A stretch of 64,000 nt of DNA from the NCBI GenBank assembly GCA_037389465.1, contig JAZARR010000082.1, positions 6,374,501-6,438,500 on the forward strand. Direction: 5' to 3'. Below are positions 54,701 to 64,000 of the stretch, piece after piece. The DNA is from Baylisascaris procyonis. Taxonomy: Eukaryota; Nematoda; Chromadorea; Rhabditida; Ascarididae. How positions within the stretch are numbered: the first letter of the stretch is position 1; each line of letters opens with the position of its first letter. The position numbers and the translations under genes were made by a program. The notes under the pieces were generated by a model. The model was not told the DNA's origin, ran no database searches, and saw only the letters and a list, made by a program, of their open reading frames with translations.

Positions 54701-57700
54701 AACGGCATTCAGTTCTCATCCTTTAATTTTCAGCAGTTCGGCACCTCTGATAGAATACGTCAATCTTACTCCTGCTTTACTACCCCCAATCGAATAGCAG
54801 GCGGAAAGATTTCTCGATAGGTTTAAGCGCGCCATGCTCAAGTTGAGAAGGAACAGAACCGTCTCAAAGCAAGTGGATTTTTTTTTCTTGGAAACAGACC
54901 GAACAATGCTGAAGAATGCTTCCTTTTCTGAGCACAGTACTCCAGCAAATCTCTTCCTGAGTCGACAACCTCGCACCTCGCTGGGCCTATACGAACACCC
55001 ACCATCTAGCCTCCTGAACGTGAATGACAAACGGAAGAATAGTTGAAAAGCCATCACGGTGTTCGTTCTCGACAGTTTGATAGCGGTGATATCACTAACA
55101 CTCGGCATCGCCAAGGACAAAACTGGAGGCCTGGGACAATCAAGATTATATCAAGTCCTAATGGCAGACGGAACAATTATAAGCTTTCATGTCAACAGCT
55201 GCGCAAACACGACATATTCGAAGAAAAATGAAACCACAGAGAGCATCAATTGATTACGTAGCTAGAAACCTTCAGACCATCGAATTCCGCGACAGCAGCA
55301 GAGAATCACTTGTTAACATGCGCCACAATACCAGCACCACCACCAACTCAACCAACTGATATTCCGCAAACTACCCAATCACCACTTCGACGATCGACGC
55401 ACTCAAGCGGCACAACAGTCACGCTGGAAGCGGATCCTGGTCGGAAATGTTATCAAGGACAACCACGCCAAGGAGGATTCAGCGATCCTTTTTAACTGGG
55501 AGGTGCTACAAAGAGACATTCGATGTTTTTTTCACCATTTCCCAATGATCTTTCTCGTATAGATGATAATGTTTCGTCATAGTGTGATACTATGTAACTA
55601 CGCTCTTTGCCACTTGTTCAAGAATGTTCAGTTGTTGTTGTAAGTACTCGATGTGCCCTGAGAAAGACTTCCTTCGGCGACACTTCTACTCGAACCGACA
55701 CATCAAGGAGATATAACAACAACAATAAAAGAATGTGATTTGGAAAATAAAAAACAACCGTATCGAAGGTTGCTTGCATTTCTTTTTTTGCAAATAAGAT
55801 CACCATACTGAGAAAAGATCGTAAAAAATCTAATTTCTGATCATATCTTAGCATTAAAGAAAAGGGCTATACCTCGTCTCCGCCATGTTTCCACTTTCTT
55901 CTGTTTGATGTGTGGTCGTAGATGGTGAGAGCACTTCTTCCTTTTCCTCCTCAACCGCAATATCTTCAGCTGTGGACATCATTCGGGGTAATTCAGTTGT
56001 GGCTTTTACAAGGAGTTTCTGCCAGATGGGTATGAGTCGCGGTGCCTTGCGCGACCTTGAGTTTAACGTGGTTCGTTCCCAAGCATTTTTTTTCGGCGAT
56101 GCCATCGTCGTAAGGGTAATCTGAACGGGCTTCATTAGGGAATCTTAACAAATTAACATAATGACGACAAAGGAATCACATGCAGATAGTGCCCATCACC
56201 CTCCCACTGTTCGTACCGGATTTCGATGCTTCCATTCAGAAGTGAAGGGAGGAAAGCATATGTTGCTAAATAGTAAGGCAAAAAATTTAATGCTTCGGGA
56301 TGCTGTGCAAAGATTGTCATCTGCCTAAAAATTTTAACAGTATATACGAATTGCTTTGAACGGTCATCGATTCCTAACTACCGACATCGGAACTACTTTT
56401 TGCAAAGGACATTCAACATTAATTCTCCTCATAGAAAAATTCTAATCAACTGATAGTGTACGTATAACATTAAAGCATAATAAAAGCTCACGACTCGGTA
56501 AAACCTTCTCCATTGATGAAAAGTTTACTGATTATCTCAGCTCCACAACTTCGGCCCTTACACCTCTCAAAACCTCAAAACTTCCTCCGGTTAATCGAAT
56601 AACGACAAACAAGTCAGACTTCAAACTTAAAAAAAGTAAAGGCGAAAGTTGGCAAGATGGAATATTGCTTCCGATGCTTCCAATAATTTACCCCATTGAA
56701 TTAAAAAATGTGGAATTGAATCGCAAGGTACTGATATATATGGATTATGTGCAATTAACATACTCCGAAAAAGCGTCAAGGACCAACCTGCTGCAAGGAA
56801 AACCAATTGAAAATATGTGCACAGCAGCAATTTTTCTTAGGGATCTACATGCAGTGGTAAACCACTCGAAAATCGTGATAAGCAGCACGGCATTCAAAGA
56901 TAAAGATCAGTGGTGCCACAGTATCACATGTTCAGAATCTCGGACGACCGTGACATAACGCAGCGAGAAACTTGAGGATGATATTAGAGGAATATCTGTC
57001 TTTTCGGAAACATTTGGAATATGTTTGAAACGGATATATGAAAAAGTTTAATCGTCTTAGAACCACATGAGTACTACTGACCAAAAAATTGCTCTTATGA
57101 ATATGTTGCTGAAAATTCAACAACTCCTTGTGCTAATGAATGCGGTCGCTATAATCAAGGACAAGCGCGTCTTTAGAAATACTGATAATAGTAAACATAA
57201 ATCGATAACACTATAAATGGGATCCAAATCTGAGAAAATTTAGCCACCTGCAAAATTTTCAATATCTATAAAAATGAGTTAAGATGGATAACATAGCATA
57301 TTACGAATTCTCTATAACAGAGAAGAACAAGCACATAGATGCATATCTGAGAAGCCTAGTACACAGATCAGTTGGACGCACAGAGAAACTGGTGTTACCT
57401 CTGAGGGAAGAAAACCTAATCGTGGAAAAGACACTTCCAGGTACCGGGATAATGAATACCTCAACTGCCATCATACCGCGAGGTGACCATAGGATGCACT
57501 GGTACTTGCTGTTATATATTATTTTATGAACGCGTTGCTAATCTATAACAAATTGTGTGCTTCAAAACACTCAAATTTTGTATCTTTTTAAACGTTCATG
57601 ATACGACTTTCCGACGGCGGGTTTTATGACACCCGTAAAGGTTGAACGAACTATCTAAATCAATTCATTTCGCATCATGCCATCATGATATCCTACACTG

Positions 57701-58983
57701 AATAATCAAATGCCTTAGGCAGTGCAAATGAACTAAACAAACATTTGAGAAGGAAAGCTGCAAAAATACAAAAAAGAAAAATTGAACTAAGCCATTTGCA
57801 ACGGATATAGTGATAACGCTTCTAGTCGGCTCGCGCACTTGACTATGATACAGCGCAGAAAATACTAAACTACAACTTTCATACCTGAGACTTTGAAGGA
57901 GTGCTACTAATGATGGTCCTTCGTCGCGCCAGTCGCGATGATTTTGTTATAGTGGCGGCTGTCATCTTGAGTTTCAGAAAGGCGGACATCGTTGATGAGG
58001 TAGCACCTTGGGGTGTTAGGGTTTCCTCCATGTCAACTAAACTCGAATTCAACAATCCTGTTTGTTCGTTACAAACTGAGGTCGCATAACACCTCGATAT
58101 CATCTGGAATAGTCATGAAGTGCTGCTCATTAACTCGATAGATTAGAGCCATAAATGGTACACTTCATAACATAACGCTCTCCTGACTTCCTTACTGAAC
58201 GACAACGAGGAAAGTAACATTTTTGGATGACAGGCACTCTTTGTAGGTGCCATCCGAAAGACGTAACGAACAAATTCCGAAACAATCATTTAGAACTGCA
58301 ATATTTATTCATAACCATAGTAACGAAATCTGATGCAATATGCATATTTTAACATCAAATCACAACGGAAAACTAAAGAATATTTGTCTGCATTAAATAC
58401 GCCTTCCTCATATAAGCGGTATAGGCAGCACTAAAAAAAAGTGAAACGCAGTTAAAAACCAATTTTTCATCGGCTGGTTGCCCTATTCCCCCACATCCAC
58501 GTGGGTCAAAAATATTCAACTTCTTTATTTTTGTCTCGTTGTTTCGAAGCTTCCGGATTCCTCAGCTGACCTTACCGTATTAACGATCTCCTTCTCTCAT
58601 TACATTTCCTTAAATTGAACGATCGTTTAATCCTTATCACCAATCGAAATAGACTGATAACTTGCAAGCGAGGTAACTTAAACGCAACAATTTAATAATT
58701 TAATAAAAACTTCAATAAATTCAATTCTTCAATAAACTACAGTGTAACACAGTTACTCAACTATTTTCAGGATGCCTGTTCAGAAGCTTCGAAACGATTC
58801 AATTGTTTTCATAACATACCAACTTCAAATGCCTGGAGCACACAATAGTGTGAAATTCCTCACCTGGTGAATGTACGCTTTTGCTTTATAGGGATCTTTC
58901 TTGTGCTTGGCCAATGCCGCGTCGAATGAAGTATCTCTTCTACAATAAGCAGCGCTCGAAACATCCTGACATCGATATTCCAT
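51777..58983 (-). CDS. Unrecognised four-exon gene, 254 residues
   Basis: Minus-strand exons 58983-58864, 58103-57885, 56120-55873 and 51954-51777 (stop TGA). Borders: donor CACCAG|GTGAGG, acceptor ATTCCAG|ATG, donor TCTCAG|GTATGA, acceptor CCGTTCAG|ATT, donor ACGAG|GTATAG and acceptor GTATTGCAG|C. Phases are 0, 0 and 2, and all join. The protein starts MEYRCQDVSSAAYCRR and ends NERGLWMRYQPGK. The middle is rich in Ser, Thr, Lys and Glu, including an acidic VEEEKEEV run. I see no signal peptide, membrane segment or catalytic motif, so it is probably a soluble and partly disordered protein. I do not recognise a family. An acceptor-like TATAG ends at 58992, 9 nt before the ATG. An extra upstream exon is possible. 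Intron 3 is about 3.9 kb because a retroelement is inserted in it. The exon chain is fairly secure; the function is unknown. Confidence 0.6.
52777..52990 (+). repeat. 5' LTR of the Ty3/gypsy-like element
   Basis: Starts TGTTGCAAGGAGACATT and ends just before the primer-binding-like site. It aligns with the 3' copy along its whole length, including GACATT, GTGTGATACT, TTTGCCACTTGTT and CACATCAAGGA. It contains an extra tandem copy of TTTAAGGGTGT. The copies differ at many positions, which points to an old insertion. Confidence 0.85.
52992..53006 (+). other. Primer-binding-site-like sequence
   Basis: TGGCGACCAGGGACT follows the 5' LTR by one base. The TGG start fits pairing with the CCA end of a tRNA, as in Ty3/gypsy elements. 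I cannot name the tRNA. Confidence 0.6.
55504..55718 (+). repeat. 3' LTR of the Ty3/gypsy-like element
   Basis: Starts TGCTACAAAGAGACATT directly after the purine tract AACTGGGAGG (55494-55503) and ends near CACATCAAGGAG. The 3' end is uncertain by a few bases. ATAAC flanks the 5' copy (52772-52776) and also occurs at 55713-55717, so it could be the target duplication if the LTR ends at 55712. Confidence 0.8.
56446..56958 (+). other. 170-codon stop-free frame, antisense in intron 2 of the orphan gene
   Basis: A plus-strand frame runs from just after TAA at 56443 to TAA at 56956. The first ATG is at 56674, so most of it precedes any start codon, as in an internal exon. Amino-acid content looks natural (for example ILLPMLPIIYPIELK). 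A donor-like AAG|GTACTG occurs at 56728. The same frame is also rather open upstream from an ATG at 56161, with three TAA codons between. I know no matching family. It could be an exon of a plus-strand gene, a decayed insertion or chance. Confidence 0.3.
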
Positions 58984-61900
58984 CTTTTCACCTATAATCC
59001 AACTTTTGTGACTAGAACGGAAATACGCTATACTGAAATATTTCTATTGTGACAGCATCGCCTGACTTCTAATGGGACTAGAAGCGGTGGCTAAACAGAT
59101 CAAAATGCTGTATTTCTGGCTATTGAGCACGATCGCGATTTATTTTTTTTTTTTTAGGATCCGCAAAAAATTATTCCCTCTTGGATATGCCATCCGACAC
59201 TGATTTTTATTCCATGCTTCCCCTCAGCTGCACATAATCCGGTCCGGAATATGCCAACATTAAATTCTATTAAGCGCAAGAGTGACGTTAATTAGCAATA
59301 TGCTCCTCGCAATGATGATACCAAAGTGTCTGCTGCGAATGCATCACTTGTAAATAGTCACCAATTTGTGGCTAATTAATTTTTTTGCACATCCCCGGGA
59401 TCGGTTTCGATATTTAGCGTAAGAATATTGCATAAATTGGCATTTCAATAATTTTGACGTTATCATATCCGAGATCGATTTCTTAAGAGCACATTTGTAG
59501 TATAGTTCTGATCATTTCTGCCAAAAATAGCTGTTCGATCGATAGAAATACGATGAATCGACCGTAAAAACAATACAGAAGTAGATCAAAAAATAGAATT
59601 AACAATGGATCCATCGATTCCCTTATGACCAACTGCGGTCAACATGAATGCTGTAAAAATGTCAGTGATAGTCTGTTAGCGCTCAGTGATAGTTATTTTA
59701 AGTGAAACGTTCTCCGTCGCTAAGACCGCCGCACAGAATTATCATAAACGAAGTGAAATCTGCAAATAAATTGTAGATTTCAGCGAAATTTTTCTTTTTT
59801 TTTTGCTTCGCTGGTATACAAATTTTATTGCAGATCTGCTTTACATTTCAGTTGCCTTTAGGGTAGTTTCTACCGGATCCATGTGCAAATTCATCGAACA
59901 AATTGAGTTCCCTTACAAACTAGGCTGAAAATAAGCCTATTTGAGAATTTAATTTAAAATTTACGCATAACTTGGTTCATTTTTTAGGGACTGAAATGCT
60001 CTCAGCCATAGTGCACTATTAGTTTATTCGACTCTACTGATACGTGATAGTCGTTATAATCGCTAGTGACGCATTTTGTAACTTAATGAGCCTTAACGAA
60101 AAAATATTGGCATTTGATTGCTTTGCGAGTTTAAAATTTTACCGTCACAGTCGGGCAGGTGTGAGCTATGTCACTTTGTTTGCACACGAACGCTAAACAG
60201 TGTTTTGTTTATTTACCGGATAACACTGCTTTCCATTTTGTGCACGGCTATACGTGTATAGTGAGAATTTCAGCACTCTTCGATGTGCTCAGAGATGAGG
60301 CATTAGTCTAATCTCAATATTCACTTAATTATAGATAAAATATGCTCTCAACCAGAAAAAAAATAGTCTGTTTATAATACTAGACAGCTGACTCAATTCT
60401 ACAGCGTTTCTTACAATGCAATGTCACTTCGCAATATGAAACAATGAGCGATATAAAATATGAAGTCTCGATTAAATTTTCGACTCTCTATGTAAACAAA
60501 TCTTGCTAATCTGAGCAGAAGACTATGTGCTCAAAATACAACTAAAATTATTTTAAAAAATATACAATGAAGCTCCCTATTTATTATTTAAAGAAACCGA
60601 AGTGTCATACTTATGCTCATAAACTTACGATAAATTCTAATAAACTGTTGATATAAGTGGCGTCACGCGAACTTCGGCACATAGTCACTCTATTAGAATG
60701 GCGATGCCCCATAGCAAATAGCTTGAAGTAGTTTCGGTAAACGGGAATCGTGAACTAATAGTCTAGTGTGGTATAAAATTATACGTGCCCCTCACGTTCA
60801 TTAGTCTGCTATGAGAATGATGCACTGTTCAAATTCTTTCAACGACAGATCGTTTTCCAGAATGTTCAACATCCCACGCAGAAGCTGAAGCACGCTAGAT
60901 TATTCATATTTTTCAACCGTTCACATGAGGAAACGACTGTAAAAGTAAACTACACATGAACACTCTGATCTTCCTTCTTTACTTCATGAGAGGACTAGCC
61001 AGAGATTTTTGAATTTTCAATAAACGGATCGTGAACAGAAGCAAACAATAACTCAAAATCTCATAGATTTAAAGAAAAAAAAAGAATGCAAAATACAAAA
61101 CTTTCGAAATATTCGCTTCCGTGAACCACCACAACTTTATCACTCGCGAGACCATTGAAATAAACAATAAGAGTCACATCAATGTTAAGTCCAAAATTTC
61201 AATTTTTTGCATAGAAGGTGAGACTTGGCACTTTGCTAATCTGCTTGCAATAAAATTTAACAAAAATTAAGCAATCGTAAAATCTGATCACGAATAGTGA
61301 GGTGCGAAACTTTCAGAACATTGGGCACGCATGTAAAGCTAGCAGGTAAAATACTTCTAAGAAAATAAATTTAACAGTTTGCAAGGGGTTCGAAAATTTT
61401 AAAAGTCACAGTAGCGCTTATTCAAGGGCAAAGATATGCTTGATTTGATACTGCTTCAAAAAGGTTGTGCACTTATGAAAAGATAGAAGAATCAATAAAA
61501 CGAGAATTGAATAACTTAAAGCCGCAAGCGGTAACTGACTGGTGCGAAGTGGGTGATTCAAATTGTGCTTAGTGAATATAATAAAGCAAAAACCTTGATA
61601 TATAAAACTGAAACTTATTGACGCGGGCGAGAAATATTGGGAAGTAGGTATATATCACTGCATGTGATACTTTAATGCAAAGCGCAATAAACTGTGAACG
61701 ACACTGTCGAAAAATAGGGTCACTAAATTATTCCTGATTAAGCAAACTTCAACCACATTTAAAGAAAAAACCATCGCATTTAAACGGGAACAGCATCCAA
61801 CTATTAGGATGATTACGAGATAACAGGTAAATCTTCAGTTATCGTATCTGATTGGGAAAATTTAAAAAGCTCTACATAGACAAATATCTAGAACTCTTCA

Positions 61901-63106
61901 CAACTGATCGGCAAATTAAGAAGCATTTAAAACGAATCCTTACGTCCACTTAAACTGGACTGGCCCAGTATATTCCACACGTAAAGTTCGTTCCACGTGC
62001 GGTCAGCCAAAACTCATGGAGGTACCGTAAAAATGATCGATCGTAAAATGATCGGAAAAATGATCGGTCGCCTTCAGCAATGGCAAACTCCCGTTTATCA
62101 AGTATAAACTGCTAGAGATACTTTATTGAAAACCATAAAAATCTGAGCTTTGCACTATTACAGTGTTGAGCACTGGCCTAATGTTAATGCAGGTGCATTA
62201 AGCAATTGATTTATTTCAGAAGTGACGTACTTAGCGACTTTCGATAGAATATTCCTCGAAATAACAAAGCAAAAAAATTAAGAGAGAAGAAACAACAGAC
62301 CTTGTTCATGGCAATAGTTGAAGCACATAATGCCAAATTCGAATTGTTGACAGGCGGCGTGTCTTGCTTTGAATATATTGGCACATGTCTTCTTATGCTG
62401 AAAACCTATACACGCTCACTTTCTTTTAGTGTAAAACATACAAAAGTTAATTATTTAGGTGAAAGCTTACAGCATATAATCACATTGCTTATACGAACTC
62501 AGGTGATACTCAGACACCACTGTGAACGACAAACACAAATGACAATTGATAAATACGCAAATAAGAAATGATTTGCAGTAGTAATTAAATAAAATATAGA
62601 AATTCATAAAATAAATGTTGTAGTGAATAAGCTCTATGACTGGAAAATTTGTTGTTGGTAATTTAAACAAGCGAACACTAAAAGACACCTGTAATTAGGC
62701 ACGGACATACCTACGCGCACGTACCCACATAAATAATGCAATGATACGACGTGCCATATCATACTTCTTTACAAAGATTTGGCATTAAGCTTGCAAAAAA
62801 TAAAGGAGCAATTGGGTTTATTTTAAATTGCCTTAAATATGCAGAATTTATGATCAACAATTATTTCTTTCTGAGCACGAATGAATTTAAAGGATCATTA
62901 ACAAAAACAAGTGGAAACACTTTAGTAAGTCATTGTAGTGTTAGAAGTGAAAATGGTAAACATAAGAGATGAAAACTGAAACTTTACAAATATTTACGTC
63001 TGAAATACCATCGTCACCGTTGTTGAAAACGTTCTCAGGGAACATAACAAATTTGTGCAAGCTGATGTTTTGAATCAAGTCATTCAATGAAATATTTAGA
63101 ACTAAC
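58984..63106. other. AT-rich stretch without recognised genes
   Basis: No supported gene. A possible tiny minus-strand exon ends at donor ATC|GTAAGT near 60629 and reads MCRSSRDATYINSLLEFI, but it stands alone. The short GATCG-rich repeat at 62030-62075 is listed separately. The region probably holds the promoter of the orphan gene and introns or 3' sequence of the gene to the right. Confidence 0.5.
62030..62075 (+). repeat. Short tandem repeat around AAAATGATCG
   Basis: Three imperfect copies of AAAATGATCG with 3-4 nt of variable joining sequence. No function visible. Confidence 0.75.
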
Positions 63107-63331
63107 CTGGAAATTAGAGCCAACCGGTTCCTTCGATCCTGATCGAGGTAAAATCCAACTTTTATCAAACCTCCGTATGAGCTTATTCAGTCGTTCAACA
63201 TCAAGCTGTTCGCTTCTGTCCGACTTCAGTGGTGACGGTGAGGAAGAAACATCGGAGATGACCGTTTGACTCCGCACCACCAATTCATTTGCACGATTTA
63301 CTTGTTTCAAGCGATCGCCTTCAAGTATTAT
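63107..63331 (-). CDS. Internal exon of an unrecognised gene
   Basis: A 75-codon minus-strand exon, phase 0 at both ends, with acceptor TTTCAAAACAG|ATA and donor TTCCAG|GTTAGT. It reads from IILEGDRLKQVNRAN through a serine/proline-rich middle to LNKLIRRFDKSWILPR and GSNFQ. Charge pattern and composition look like real protein. I do not recognise the family. Neighbouring exons were not found with confidence; upstream ones would lie to the right and perhaps outside the window. It does not join in an obvious phase to the first exon of the orphan gene at 58983. Confidence 0.5.
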
Positions 63332-64000
63332 CTGTTTTGAAATGTCCACATGTTAACTTTCAAAATGCATCATAAAAGGGCAGCTACGGTCACAAACCAA
63401 AGCGTCGCCATATCAACGCCATCACAAATTACAGCACTGCAAAGGAATTCGCAGGTAAGCACATCTGCGAGACGGCATTCCAGGTGTTTTGCTGCTCTAT
63501 GGAACGCTTCTGATGGCAGAACGATTACTGGAACCCAGCGATTGCCAGACTGCAGAAGGAACGGAAAGAGCGGTGACATTCAATGTAAATCTCTTGCTTC
63601 ACGAACGGTACTTAGAGTACTCAAAAAGTACAAAATTTATACTGTACTTTCTATGTCTTTGAGTTCTTTTAATAAGAACAAGACGATGGTAATTAATTTA
63701 CTAATGGAAGAAGTTAATTTGTTAACCCGTGCAATAAAGTAAAGGTGTCCGAAGGAATGAACACGAATGTATAGTCAATGTGGAAACGATAAAAGCAAGC
63801 TTCAGAAAAAGATTCTGGAACAAATCATTATCTCCTCTAACAAAAACAACAAATCCATCAGTCTATTCCAGAATACAGACGAGTAGCATTTGAAAAAGAA
63901 CTTGCTTTCGGAGCAACAAAAAGAACGTAAAGAGACAACAGCCTCTCGAATGCGAATGTGAAAAACAAAGTCTTCGTATATGATGAGACCAAACAAGAGG
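63332..64000. other. Right window edge, undecided coding content
   Basis: A GC-richer patch at 63360-63600 is open on both strands: plus 63350-63742 (130 codons, with a donor-like CAG|GTAAGC at 63455) and minus 63579-63370 after an acceptor-like TTCCTTCTGCAG. Only one can be real and I cannot decide which. Beyond 63750 nothing is recognised. Confidence 0.35.

Larger units (their letters stand above)
52777..55718 (+). mobile_element. Decayed, internally deleted Ty3/gypsy-like LTR retrotransposon
   Basis: About 2.94 kb bounded by direct repeats of 214 and 215 bp, inserted in intron 3 of the orphan gene in antisense orientation. In order: 5' LTR; primer-binding-like TGGCGACC at 52992; a gag-like piece at 53005-53700 (FEEWVQRFDYIFEG); a zinc-knuckle remnant from 53889 (CPHSMHKCNKC); a protease-like piece at about 53985-54090; a short linker; an integrase core from 54459 (FMGNNFLVIVDACSK, then DYNG at 54695, then a glutamate at 54804, with spacing of about 36 codons as in D35E); an integrase C-terminus at about 55059-55230; a purine tract at 55494-55503; and the 3' LTR. 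Reverse transcriptase and RNase H are missing. Frames shift repeatedly and stops are common, so it cannot encode its proteins. Confidence 0.85.

Overview
The window is eukaryotic and AT-rich, with short protein-coding exons separated by long introns. The best guess is a nematode. The two identifiable genes encode animal proteins: an OSR1/SPAK (GCK-VI) kinase and a SNX5/SNX6-type retromer sorting nexin. Three predicted start codons sit 4-9 nt downstream of a 3' splice acceptor, as expected where spliced-leader trans-splicing is common, and a decayed Ty3/gypsy-type retrotransposon is present. The species cannot be named from sequence alone. No prokaryotic operon, CRISPR array, rRNA or intact tRNA was seen.

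Layout. (1) 182-7506, minus strand: seven exons of an OSR1/SPAK kinase (gck-3-like), complete from the start codon to kinase subdomain X; the 3' part lies left of the window. (2) 7.5-11.9 kb: gene-poor spacer. (3) 11891-36061, minus strand: a complete 12-exon SNX5/6-type gene of 429 residues. All splice phases join, from an ATG at 36061 to a TAA at 11891. Intron 7 is about 12 kb and carries a 1-kb purine-rich minisatellite (23.1-24.1 kb) and weak signs of another coding locus on the same strand (about 26-29.7 kb). (4) 36.1-39.1 kb: spacer with a few interrupted reading frames. (5) 39.1-49.5 kb: a 10.4-kb satellite of a 22/23-bp unit, with nested higher-order duplications offset by 3571 bp and by about 0.86-0.95 kb. 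(6) 51777-58983, minus strand: a four-exon gene for a 254-residue protein I do not recognise. Its third intron contains an antisense, internally deleted LTR retrotransposon (52777-55718), and its second intron contains an unexplained 170-codon stop-free frame on the plus strand. (7) 58.98-64 kb: mostly featureless, with one convincing minus-strand exon at 63107-63331.

The genes do not form a pathway. The kinase relays WNK signalling to cation-chloride cotransporters, and the sorting nexin works in endosome-to-Golgi transport. I found no convincing new biological system. The most unusual things are the higher-order satellite, the crowded 12-kb intron, and the orphan gene that hosts a retroelement.
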